In this document: one piece after another, positions 11,866-21,204 of the stretch
Position numbering within the stretch: position 1 is the first letter of the stretch
Layout: each line of letters opens with the position of its first letter
Source: Dasypus novemcinctus
Taxonomy: Eukaryota > Chordata > Mammalia > Cingulata > Dasypodidae
Direction of reading: 5' to 3'
Assembly: GCF_030445035.2 (NCBI RefSeq)
Contig: NC_092216.1
Coordinates: 16,059,405 to 16,123,404 of the forward strand
DNA: 64,000 bases
The notes under the pieces: model-generated
What the model saw: the letters and a program-made list of their open reading frames with translations, nothing else
What the model was told of the DNA's origin: nothing
Database searches by the model: none
Made by a program: the position numbers and the translations under genes

Positions 11866-12399
11866 CCACTCTTGCTATGAAATTGAAATTCACGTAGGAA
11901 AACCCTTTTACTAGACAAAACTTTACAGCACTTGTGAAAACAATTCAATTTGGTTTATGCACAGTTTAATATTTCTCTCTCCCAGAATCATTCAAAATTC
12001 CCCACAGCCGAGGCTTCCATCCTCACTAGGTGTTGACCTCAGCCTAATAGTCTGGGCCTGTTTTATTAAATTGCTGCCTGGATTTTACATCCACTTACCT
12101 CCAGTTTCTAGAATATATTCTCCACTAATGTTATTGAAACCAATTTCTACTTCATACAGATGGATTTTGCAACAGCAATTAAGGTTTTTCTTCCATGAAA
12201 AGAGTATTGTTTTGTCTATTGGTGTGGAAGATGACAAATTAAGCCTATACCTCATTCATCATAAGAGTTGTAGAGCAAGCTGGGTTTTGGTTACACAGCC
12301 TGCAGGTGAAGCAGCAGGTGTCCAGGTGTTCATCAGGTACATCCTTTATAAGCTCACACGTCCACCTGCTGACTCCAAATGTCCTCGGCCCAGTCTCTC
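11866..12399. other. likely rest of AMD1 retrocopy 3' UTR, then unique sequence
   Basis: The first 100-200 bp probably belong to the AMD1 retrocopy. No poly(A) tract marks where it stops. A 193-codon open frame from 11957 runs through this region into an L2 and has no domain. Confidence 0.4.
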
Positions 12400-12668
12400 T
12401 TCCCTGTCTCTGCTCATACCCTTCCTCTGCCTGAAGTCTCATGATCTGCTCCTAACTACCTTCACAGTGGCCTTCTCTTCAGGCAGCTTTCCAGGTTCCT
12501 GCCAGGTCAGGTGGAAGGGATCTTTCTCTCCTCTATGATCTTCTAACACTAGATGTGCTGCAGTTTATCTCCCTACTCGAAAGTGAGCTCCCAACACAGG
12601 CTGTGTCCCCTTCACCTTTGTGTAACCCATCCTGGCACAGAGCCCTGGCAGAGCAGCAGCTCCTTGAA
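12400..12668 (+). repeat. L2 LINE 3' end
   Basis: Shows the L2 3'-end pattern: cttcctctgcctgaagtct, ctacctcg-like ctactcgaaagtgagctccc, ctgtgtccccttcacctttg and cctggcacagagccctggca. These correspond to the typical 'gtaagctccttgagggcagg ... cagtgcctggca' order of ancient L2. Confidence 0.75.
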
Positions 12669-12809
12669 AGCATTCAGGTGAGAGCCAACCTGGTGCGCAG
12701 ATGGGACGACAGCCCAGCTCCACGTCTTACTGGCCCTGTTGTCTTGGGGTACTTGAAACAGGCCCTGAAAGATGAGCAGGATTCAGGGGAGCAGAGCAAG
12801 GAGAGGGAA

Positions 12810-12962
12810 AGAGCCAAGACCAGGATTCTAATCCTGGGTCTCCCACATAGTAGTTGTGTGACTTTGAGAAATGAAGTTCTCTGGATCTCAGTTTGCTCAG
12901 CCACACCATGGTGCTAACACTATCCACCTCCAAAAGGTGGTGTGAGAATTTAGTGGGATTTA
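12810..12962 (+). repeat. MIR SINE
   Basis: Sense MIR: attctaatcctgggtctccc, ttgtgtgactttgagaaatg, ggatctcagtttgctcagc and ggtggtgtgagaatttagtg occur in consensus order. Confidence 0.83.
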
Positions 12963-13066
12963 GTATTGCATATATATGTATTCTTCAATATAGACCCACC
13001 TACATGCATATATACATGCATGTACACAAATGTGTATGTGTGCATGTATGTATGTGTATATATTGT
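12963..13066. repeat. TG/TA-rich simple repeat
   Basis: Alternating purine-pyrimidine tract built of catatatatgta, tgtatgtgtgcatgtatgta and tgtgtatata variants. It immediately follows the MIR. Confidence 0.7.
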
Positions 13067-13280
13067 CTACCCAAGAGAGAATTTTGTAGGTACTCGGTAT
13101 AAGGTTACTTTTTAAATTTAAAACAAAATAAAATAATCATGATAACACAAGTAGAGCATTATTAAAACTACCCGTGCCTCATTATTCCAGGGTGGGTGAG
13201 GTAAAGGGGTTCCACAATGGAGGAGCGCAGGAGGTGACAATGTCTAAGATCCAAGGGGACCCTCCAGACAAAAAGCTCAG

Positions 13281-13420
13281 TTGGCAGCCAGAGATGGGTA
13301 AGACGTCCAGAGGGAGGCAATCTAAGACAGGCACAACTGCACAGCACAAATGACTCATAACTGGTAGCCAATGATGGGTAAGATTCTCAAGGGAGAACAA
13401 CCTAAGACAGGCACGGTTAT
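13281..13420 (+). repeat. two-copy tandem repeat, period 80 bp
   Basis: 13281-13340 and 13361-13420 are similar at an 80-bp offset: both contain gatgggtaaga and ctaagacaggcac. A weaker third unit may lie upstream. It sits just before a presumed LTR at 13454 and could be the end of a retroviral internal region. Confidence 0.6.
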
Positions 13421-13453
13421 TGCCATCTCCTAATAAAATAAAAATGGAGGAAT

Positions 13454-13815
13454 TGTTGGTGAGCTTGCTAGCAAGTAGCATCTAGCCAAAATGGCCACTA
13501 AGCATACATAATGGCTATCACAAATGGCACTGCACTTCTTCCTCGCCATTTTCCCACCAGAGAAGCCCGTGCGTGCCAACTTCAAACCTGCCTTATCCAA
13601 TCAGTGGCTGCTTCATATTATCCCAATCCCCTTCACCTATCTATAATTGCCCCATCACCTCAAGCCCCCACCTCTGCCTATATAAGCTGTACCACTTCCC
13701 CAATAGACTAGACCCGCACCACGAGCCTATGTCTCCATGTGGTTACTGTGTGTTTAACCCAGCTGTGTGATACTGGAGCCCTGTCATCACTCACAACCCA
13801 TTCGAGAAGTTCACT
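13454..13815 (+). mobile_element. putative class-I-like ERV LTR
   Basis: A purine tract (aaaaatggaggaa) stands directly before TGTTGGTGAG, as a polypurine tract would before a 3' LTR. Inside are a CCAAT (tatccaatcagtgg), a TATA box tatataag at 13679-13686 and ccaatagac about 15 bp further on where an AATAAA might once have been. No target duplication is found, so the boundaries, especially the right one, are uncertain. Confidence 0.5.
13679..13686 (+). promoter_or_regulatory. TATA box of the putative LTR
   Basis: tatataag lies in an otherwise pyrimidine-rich segment, about 70 bp downstream of a CCAAT element. Predicted transcription start near 13710. Confidence 0.45.
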
Positions 13816-14517
13816 TCACCAAGGCAAAAGCCATCTAGCTAATGGCCAGGCCAGCCATTTAGCTAATGGCCACAGGGGAACACCCACATTAATCTGCTAG
13901 CAACTTCCCCCATCCTTAAGTAATGCAAGGGGCTTTTTACATTGTCACAATGGCTCAGTGTCTTAGACCCTATTTTTAGGTCCCTCAGTGACCATACATG
14001 ACACCTGCTAATGTGAGAGAAACAGCTTCTTCCTCTTCTCCCAACGTCCTATCTCTGTTTGCATTCCTATGAGTCAGATGCAAACTCTCCAATCCTCACT
14101 CTTCCATGACCAGATGCTGCAGTTCTGCCCATGCAACGTTGAAAGGGCACAGTCTCCAGATCCACTCTATCCTGTTGCTCTCCACCTTCTTGGTTGAACC
14201 CAACACCTGACATGTTTCCCTTTGTGACCCTGTGAGTCTGTGAATACTAATAAACATTTCTTTCATTTATCTCTGGTATTACACACCCTTGCTGCACTTG
14301 GCTATCTATTTAAAGATATTTTCAACCCTTTTAAGGAATTCAGATTTCATATAAGGCAGTTGTCTTCCCTTGGAATCTACATCCAAAAAAGAAGTAAGCA
14401 GAAGGGGCACAGCACTATATGATATAGTTTCAGAACCATGTAGCATTGCTTCCATCATGCTCTTATAATGAAAGAAGTCACAGCGCATTCAGATATTAGA
14501 GTAGGAAACATAGAACC
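13816..14517. other. possible second LTR fragment, unclassified
   Basis: Contains a short direct repeat (agctaatggccaggccagcc then agctaatggccac, 23 bp apart) recalling the agccaaaatggccac phrase at about 13483, and an aataaac at 14249 followed by a T-rich stretch as in LTR R/U5. This may be a related LTR piece; the identity is not settled. Confidence 0.32.
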
Positions 14518-14780
14518 TGCGGTCACCCCTCGGGCTGAAGTGTGGTTTGCTGGCCTGGCGAGGGGAGCGGCCGCGGTAGGCCTAATTCCACTGCCCCCAT
14601 AATAGGGTGGTTGGTTGGCCCCACCGCCACCCCTGAAGGGAGCTTGGCATGGGCGCAGAGTGCCCTCGGGTCTCCCCTTCTCGGCAGCCATGCTTCCGCG
14701 GCCGCCCTTCCTCCCGGATGGCGCCACACGATGCCTGTGGGGCGGCACCCTTCTTCTTCTTTCTCCCTGCGCAGGCGCAG

Positions 14781-14899
14781 GGCGGAAAAATCCAGTCTGC
14801 CCTTTTCCCTCCCCCCGACAGAAGCAACAGCCAGGTGTGGGCGGAAAAATCCAGTCTGCCCTTTTCCCTCCCCCCCAACAGCAGCAACAGCCAGGTGTG
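14781..14899 (+). repeat. 59-bp tandem duplication in LTR U3
   Basis: The unit starting ggcggaaaaatccagtctgc occurs at 14781 and again at 14840. The other LTR copy (near 45221) has only one. Each unit carries a cagcaacagccaggtg motif, so the duplication doubles potential factor sites upstream of the TATA box. Confidence 0.88.
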
Positions 14900-15093
14900 G
14901 GTGGGAAACTCAAGTCTGCCCTCCACCCCAGCAACAGCAGCCACCAATCCCTAAACCCTGCCCCTTCCCCCAGCAACAGCAACAGCCAATCCCTAATCAC
15001 CTCCCCTCCCCCGTCCAGTACCACCCACTGACCTTTCGCCGGCAACCAATCAGAACAGGGCATGGCTTCAACCAATCAGCCTTCCCCAGCCCC

Positions 15094-15100
15094 TATAAAA
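15094..15100 (+). promoter_or_regulatory. TATA box of LTR copy 1
   Basis: TATAAAA, with accaatcag boxes 20-50 bp upstream. Predicted start of transcription around 15124. Confidence 0.75.
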
Positions 15101-15116
15101 CTGTTGCCTCTCCCTC

Positions 15117-15122
15117 AATAAA
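15117..15122 (+). terminator. LTR polyadenylation signal
   Basis: AATAAA only 16 bp after the TATA box. A start 25-30 bp after TATA would fall at or just after this signal, so it would belong to U3 and be present only at the 3' end of a viral RNA. Confidence 0.65.
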
Positions 15123-15305
15123 GTGGACTTGCGTGTTTACCTTGTCTCTGTGGTAGTTCTTCTGCCGTGCGCCCTCCAGTCCTGAGAGCCCCCGACATGG
15201 GCCTGGCCTCCCTTGTCCCCAGTTCGTCGCCTGCTTCTCTGGGCGACCCCCTCGTCGCCGGCTTCTCCGGGCAATCCCGTCAGCCGAACCGCGCAACCCC
15301 TGTGA

Positions 15306-15420
15306 GACCGACCCCTCGTCTGCTGCCGGACCGACCCCTCGTCCCAAGTGGGACCGATCCCTCGTCCCAAGCGGGACCGACCCCTCGTCCTGAGCTGGAC
15401 CAACCCCTCGTCCGCAGCCA
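15306..15420 (+). repeat. 23-bp tandem repeat x5 in LTR U5
   Basis: Five consecutive 23-bp units beginning gaccgacccctcgtc (15306, 15329, 15352, 15375, 15398; unit 5 reads gaccaa). The other LTR copy has only three units (45685-45753). Confidence 0.92.
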
Positions 15421-15454
15421 GACCCCACCTCTACCGACTGAGCAAACCGTCGCA

Positions 15455-16065
15455 AGAACCCATTTTCAGTTGAAGAAATGTCAAAGTATGTGACACTTTG
15501 TAAAAAACTGCCATACATAAATGTCTTTTCTACCTACTTAGAGGGAAATCCCACTTTTACTTATCTTTATGTTACTTAATAAATGGACTAGGACTTTTTA
15601 TATACTGCTTCCCCCCAAGAGTTTTAATGTTTCAAAGACATGTGAAGGCAGTTGTCTTGGAAACATTTAGCTCTTACGGAGCTAAAATGCTATAATATTT
15701 TCCTGTCATTCATGAATATAGAAGTAACACCATTGTACAATTGAGCCACTTTTTAAAATTTAGGCCTCTCAGAGAAGCTAAGTTGTAATTGATGAGTAAA
15801 ACTGTATATACACAGATAAATATGTTTACATATATGTATATATATACACACACACATAAATGTATATATTATAATGTAATTGTTGTATTCAGCAGTTGGG
15901 TCTACATTTACAAATACTTCATTTGAACATCACTTCACCATGAATGGCTTTAGGTTAGAGTACCTAGAGATAGAGTATGAAATGAAGATTCTTGTGAAAT
16001 GGTCCAATGGTGAGCTTTTGAGCACAAATGACAGCCCTGATTTAAAGAAAGTGACCCTTCCTTCT
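15455..16065. other. AT-rich sequence with TA/CA microsatellite
   Basis: No gene or repeat family recognised. A tatatatacacacacacata-type simple repeat spans about 15808-15872. Confidence 0.5.
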
Positions 16066-17120
16066 TTTAAAAAAAATAATTTATTGAAGTATATCACTCA
16101 TACAAGAACATAGATAATAGTAAGTGTATAGTAATAGTTGTGAACTTACAAAACAAATATATATAACATCATACAGGACTCTGGTACCTCACCCTACCAG
16201 CAATAACTTGTACAGTTGTTAAACTTTTTAAACTAATGATTAAAGAGCATTGTCAAAAATTACTACTAACCAAAAGTATTTTCCCCCATCCCACCCTATT
16301 ATTATCTTTATATAATTTATATATGAACATACATAAACAATTAAGTGTATAGTAAAAGTTGTGAACTGACAAAGCAAATATGCAAAACATCGTACAGGGG
16401 TCCCACATATCAAGTCTGTACCAGCACCTTGCATTGTCATGAGACTTTGTTACAAATTATGAAAGAATATTGTCAAAATCTTACTACTATAGTTTTTATC
16501 TTACTTTTGCTGTGCTTTTCCCCACAAACCACACTATTATAGTTTTAAATATATTTTTTTATGACAGAAGTTGTAAACTTATAAAACAATCATGCACATG
16601 TGCAGAATTCCCAAATAACACTTCTATCAACACTTCACACTGTGGTAGAACATTTATTACAGATAAGATAATATCATCTGATTGTTTCCATGTCCATAGT
16701 ATACATTTGGCTCTCATTTTCCATATGGTTTCATTATAAACACAGTATCTTTGGCATAGATGCAAGAATATTATATTATTACTGCTAACTACAGGCGATA
16801 GGTCACTCCAGTTGTATTTCTCCCATGTTTCTCCACATTCCAAGCACCCTGCAGTAGTGACATATATTTGCTCTAACTCATGAAGGACACTTTGGATCTG
16901 TACCATCAACCACAATTTTCATCCACTTTTTGGTTTACTTCATTATTCAATTCCTAGAATATTCTTTAGCATTTTGTCAATTGGCATTTACATCTGTGAC
17001 TACCATTTTCAGCCACATTCCCATTTATAAACTAGCTGTTACTGTTTGTTACCATCCACTCTATAAATTTCCACATTTTTACAGTAAAGCTAATTAAATT
17101 TTCTATATACATTAAACATC
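16066..17120 (-). mobile_element. L1 3' UTR (antisense), part of half-L1
   Basis: Begins with an antisense A-tail (ttttaaaaaaaataa) and continues ttattgaagtatatcactca, gtgtatagtaatagttgtga and similar phrases. These are repeated at about 16086, 16335 and 16560, suggesting repeated units in this 3' UTR. It is interrupted by an LTR at 17121 and resumes at 17669. Confidence 0.7.
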
Positions 17121-17668
17121 TGGATTAGTCAGCCAAAAGGTGCTTATGTAAAATACCAGAAATTGGTTGGATTTTATAAAGGGTATTTATTTGGATAGAT
17201 GCTTACAGATACCAGGCCATAAAGCATAAATTACTTCCCTCTCCAAAGTCTGTTTTCATGTGTTGGAGCAAGATGGCTGCAGTCATATGCCACGGTTCAG
17301 GCCTCCTGTGTTCCTCCCTTCCAGGGTGGTGCTTCTCTCTGGGTTCAAAGTTCCTCTCTTCTTGAGACTGGCTTCTCTTTCCTCTGTGAGCTTACTTCCA
17401 TGGGCTCCATCTTAAGGCCTCAGCATCATACTCCAATATCAAAACTCCAACATCAAAAACCACAAACTCTGTCCTTTGCCATGTCTTTTATCTGTAAGTC
17501 CCCACCCACTGGTGAGTCCCCACCCACCAAGGGGTGGGGACTCGATGCCCTAATGATGTGACCAAATCAAAGCCTTAGTCATAACTTAATCATGCCCAGG
17601 TACAGACAAGATTACAAACATAATCTAATATCTATTTTTGGAATTCATAACTATATCAAAATGCTACA
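17121..17668 (-). mobile_element. MaLR-like solo LTR (antisense), exact 5-bp duplication
   Basis: On the plus strand it runs from tggattagtcagccaaaagg to aaatgctaca, flanked by acatc at 17116-17120 and 17669-17673. Length 548 bp. It is close in sequence to the LTR at 62474-63585. It contains a perfect 12-bp inverted repeat (17514-17525 with 17532-17543). Confidence 0.93.
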
Positions 17669-18380
17669 ACATCAGTAGTCCATCTCAGTCCTCCTCTAAT
17701 CTCCTTTAAGAATTCACGCATATCACCAGGTCTTGAACATATTTTCCCACAATTTTGTCTAGAAGTTTTTTAGTCCTTGCTTTTATTTTTAGGTTTTTGA
17801 TCCATTTTGAGTTAATTTTTGGATAATGTGTGAGATAGGATTCCTCTTTTCTTCTTTGAGCTGTTGGTATCTGGTTCTTTCAGCACAATTTGTTAAATAA
17901 ACTGTTCTGCCCAAGCTGCGTGGGTTTGACAGGCTAGTTAAAAATCTCTTGACCATACATGTGAGGGTCTGTTTCTGAGCCATCAGTTTGGTTCCTTTGG
18001 TCTATGTGTCTGTCTTTATGCCAGTACCATGCTGTTTTTTCCACTATAGCTAGGTAATTTGATTTAAAATCTGGAGATGAGGGCTTGCTTTTCCTTTTTA
18101 TTATATTTCTGGCTATTCCTTCCAAATAAACTTGACAATCATGTTTTCAAAAATTTTTTAATGCTGGTATAATTTTTATCAGGATTGCATTGAATCAATT
18201 TGAGTAGAATTTACATCTTAATGATATTTAGTATTCCAATCCATAAGCATGGAATGTTATTCTGCTTATTTAGGCCTTTTTAAAATTTCTTGTAACACTG
18301 AGTTGCAGTTTTATGAATACAAGGGCTTTATATCATTGGTTAAGATAATGCCTGACTATTTGAGTTTTATCTGTCATATT
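17669..18380 (-). pseudogene. L1 ORF2 fragment (region after the reverse transcriptase core)
   Basis: The antisense translation contains SLGRTVYLTNCAERTRY (minus frame 17789-17983) and the nucleotide order caggattgcattgaatcaat then catggaatgttattctgctt, which belong to L1 ORF2 beyond the reverse transcriptase catalytic core. Only about 0.7 kb of an expected 3.8 kb ORF2 is present, and the frame is broken. The endonuclease, the catalytic core and the far C-terminus are missing. Confidence 0.78.
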
Positions 18381-18386
18381 TTATTT

Positions 18387-19323
18387 TCACCACTCTTTTG
18401 ACACTGTTACTTTTATAGATATACTCTTCATTTCTAGGCTATCTTCCAGGTCTCTCTCTCCTTTTTTTTCAGGCCCCAGTGTACCCTTTAGTATTTCCTG
18501 AAAATCTGTTTTATTGCTTTGAAATTCTCTCAGTTTCTGTTTATCTGTGAATATTCTAATTTCACCCTCATTTTTGAAAGACAGTCTTGCAGGATATAAG
18601 ATTCTTGGTTGGAATTTTTTCTCTTGTAGTATCTTAAATATATCAGAACACTTTCTTCTTGCCTCCATGGCTTCTGGTGAAAAATCAGCACTTAATCTTA
18701 TTGGATATCCCTTATATATTAAGTATTGCTTTACTCTTGCTGTTCTCAAAATTCTTTCTTTGTATGTGGCATTTGAAATTCTGATGAGTATGTGTCTTGG
18801 AATTGGTCTTTGTATTTTTTCAGAAGGGAGTAGGTTGTGTTTCTTGAACATGGATATCTATGTCCTTCAATAGGATTGGGGAATTTTCTACCATTATTTC
18901 TTCAAATATTTCTTCTGTACTTTTTCCCTTCTCTTCTCCTTGTGGAAAACCCATGACACATATGTTTGCATGCCTTTTGTTGTCATTAGTTCCCTAAGAC
19001 TTTGTTCAATTTTTTTCCTTTCTTTTCGTCATCTGTTCTTTTGTATGTTCACTTTCAGAGGACCTTTCTTCAAGTTCACTAATCCTTTCTTCTGCCTCCT
19101 CAAATCTATTATATTTTTCCAATGTTTTAATTTCATTGATTGCACCTTTCATTCCCATAAGATCTGCTCTTTTTCTATGTATGCTTTCAAATTCTTCTTT
19201 GTGCTCATCCAGTGTTTTCTTAATATCCCTAATCTCACTGAATTTGTTAAGGAGTTTTGTTTGAAAATCTATGGTTAATTGTCTGAATTCCTTTTTGTCA
19301 TCTGGAAACTTATCCTTGCACAT
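18387..19323 (-). pseudogene. L1 ORF1 (nucleic-acid-binding trimer protein), broken
   Basis: ORF1p coats L1 RNA and acts as a chaperone during target-primed reverse transcription. The minus strand shows the N-terminal coiled-coil part (19323-19006, with FEEAEERISELEERSSE) and the conserved RRM/C-terminal domain (18851-18387, with LIRISNATYKERILRTAR, IRLSADFSPEAMEARR and QPRILYPARLSFKNEGEI). The two parts lie in different frames, so at least one frameshift separates them. The domain order and spacing match L1 ORF1p of mammals. It lies between a 5' UTR (19324-21204) and an ORF2 fragment. Confidence 0.92.
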
Positions 19324-21204
19324 TTAACTGGGCCATATCTTTCTGTTTCTTGGTGTGGATTGTAATTTTTTGTTGATGTCTTGGCATTTGCCTTACTAGA
19401 GTATGTATTGTGGGTGCAGTTTTTCTCTTCAGTTTAGGCCTCCTGCCCCTTCTCCCTTGCTGGTTGTGCAGTAGGAGTCAAGGATGTAATTAGTTCTATA
19501 AATTGTGGAGGTTCAAGCTTCCCTCTTTGCGACAGGGACCAATGAATCTTCTCCCAACTTTCTTCTTTGCCAGGGGTAGGGACAGAGTCATAGCTGTGTG
19601 AAATAATCCAAGTTGTGTAGTCCTAGACTATACTTGCTGAGAGATATTGACAATGCTTCACTCCCCTTCTCACCCACCTGGGGTGGTGATGGAACTGCAG
19701 GTGTGGGCAGTAATCTATGCAGTCCTGGTCCAAGATGACAGCAGTTGCTATGGTATACTTCCAGATATTCAGTCTGTGCCAACCAAGTACCTGCAGTTAT
19801 CTTGATAGGCTGGTGAAGGTCCTGCCAGCCTTCTCCCTGCCAGAGGTGGAGCTCATGCCTAGTATAGGGCCCCAGGCCCATTTGAGTGAAAAAAACTGGT
19901 TCCTACAATCACTGTGATCTTTGATCAGCCAGGCTTCCCCTCAAGCTGGGGGTGGAGTCAAAATGATCACCACCAGCCTCTCTCTGACTTAGACAGATTC
20001 ACACCCCAGCTATTCCCAGGGCTATAATCCAGCCAGTCAAGTCTACCAATCAGTAGCTGAAATCAGTTCCTCCTCACCTGTTTTTGGGAAACGGAGCTGC
20101 AAATTCCGTACACTAATAACTCCTGGGGCAGCTTGCACTGCCAGATTTGGATAATCACTGGCCTCTGTGGCTTGGCCAATAATTCCCCAGAGAGGCAGAC
20201 ACAGGTTTCCCCAGCTTTCTCCCTACTGGAGTTGGCACTGGGTCCTAGGCTAGACTTCAATATGATCTGGATGGAAAGAAGCCAGTCCACACCAGCACTG
20301 GGATTTCCAGTTTGTCCCACTTCCCCTCATGGTACGAGTGGAGTTAAAATGGTTGCTATTGGCCTCTTTCTGATTTGGACAGTCTCAAACTTTAGCTGTT
20401 CTTAAGATATACTTTAGCCCACTGAATTTACTCATCAGTAGCTGAAGTTGTTGTCTAACCATCTCTTCCTCCCCTATTTTTGGAAATGAAGCTTTTTTTT
20501 TTTTTAAGATTTATGTTTTCTTTATTTCTCTTCCAATGCCCTGCCCCCCCAACCCCCAGTTGTCTGCTCTCTGTTTCCATTCACTGTGTGTTCTTTCCAT
20601 GATCACTTCTCTCCTTATCAGTGGCACTGGGAATCTGTGTCTCTTTTTGTTGCATCATCTTGTGTCAGGTCTCCGTTTGTGTGGCGCCATTCTTGGGCAG
20701 GCTGCACTTTCTTTTGCACTGGGTAGCTCTCCTTATGGGGTGCACTCCTTGTACATGGGGCTCCCCTATGTGGGGGACACCCCTGTGTAGCATGGCACTC
20801 CTTGCACGCATCAGCACTGTGTATGGGCCAGCTCCACACAGGTCAAGGAGGCCCAGGGATTGAACCATGGACCTCCCATCTGGTAGGCGGACACCCTACA
20901 TATTTGGCTAAGTCTGCTTCCCTAGTAGGGAATAAAGTTTTGATTCCAGCCATGGAACAGATCCCAAGCCAGCTTGTGCCTCCAGTGGAGGATGGGTACC
21001 AGCTTCCCTAGCATGGAGCACTCTATTTATGAATCTTCTCTGCAGTTGAATCCTCCAATGATGCTGTAGAATGCTCTTCTGACCTTGTAAGGTGCTTTAG
21101 ATAGCTTCAGATAGCTCTGGGTGATTATTAACTGCCCTGTAGCAGGACCTGACTCTAGGATCTCCTTACTCCATTGCCATCTTGCTGGTTGTCCTCAAGC
21201 ATTC
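19324..21204 (-). mobile_element. L1 5' UTR (antisense), SINE inserted
   Basis: This continues upstream of ORF1 on the minus strand. It contains repeating units with tccctgccagaggtggagct-like and gggctataatcc-like phrases at roughly 350-450-bp spacing (about 19510-19890, 19920-20090, 20150-20460), suggesting monomer-like or duplicated 5' UTR units. Its far end reads attgccatcttgctgg, the antisense of the gcaagatggc start typical of an L1 5' end, so the 5' end may be complete. A DAS SINE interrupts it at 20494-20928. Confidence 0.72.
20494..20928 (-). mobile_element. DAS-type SINE (antisense)
   Basis: Starts with a 14-T tract (antisense A-tail) and ends in an antisense tRNA-like head with tggctaagtctgcttccc (A-box side) and gattgaaccatggacctccc (B-box side). 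A short target duplication ggaaatgaagc (20483-20493) / ggaataaagtt (20929-20939) flanks it. It is inserted within an L1 5' UTR. Confidence 0.94.

Larger units (their letters stand above)
14518..15454 (+). mobile_element. CpG-rich solo LTR, 6-bp target duplication (copy 1)
   Basis: Starts TGCGGTCACC and ends ccgtcgca, flanked by an exact 6-bp duplication agaacc (14512-14517, 15455-15460). Length 937 bp. No internal viral sequence remains, so it is a solo LTR. The U3 has two CCAAT boxes (15045 and 15072), TATAAAA at 15094 and AATAAA at 15117. A 6-bp duplication is usual for class II (betaretrovirus-like) integrases. It is very rich in C, G and CpG and stands out from its AT-rich flanks. A second, shorter copy lies at 44951-45787. 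Open frames of up to 206 codons on both strands are composition artefacts. Confidence 0.95.

Noticed and set aside
11957..12538. 193-codon open frame
   Set aside because: It runs from the presumed AMD1 retrocopy 3' UTR into an L2 3' end; no domain and no homology that I can recognise.
14455..15075. 206-codon minus-strand frame and 204-codon plus-strand frame at 14542-15156
   Set aside because: Both lie in a GC-rich LTR, overlap on opposite strands, are made of low-complexity G/P/S/Q-rich sequence, and the second LTR copy at 44951 breaks them differently. They are composition artefacts.
15306..15420. Regularly spaced 23-bp repeats as a CRISPR array
   Set aside because: There are no spacers between units, the units are directly adjacent, and the host is a mammal. 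It is an LTR tandem repeat.
18387..18851. 154-codon frame as a functional gene
   Set aside because: It is the C-terminal domain of L1 ORF1p; the N-terminal part is in another frame and the flanks are L1 UTR and ORF2 remnants.
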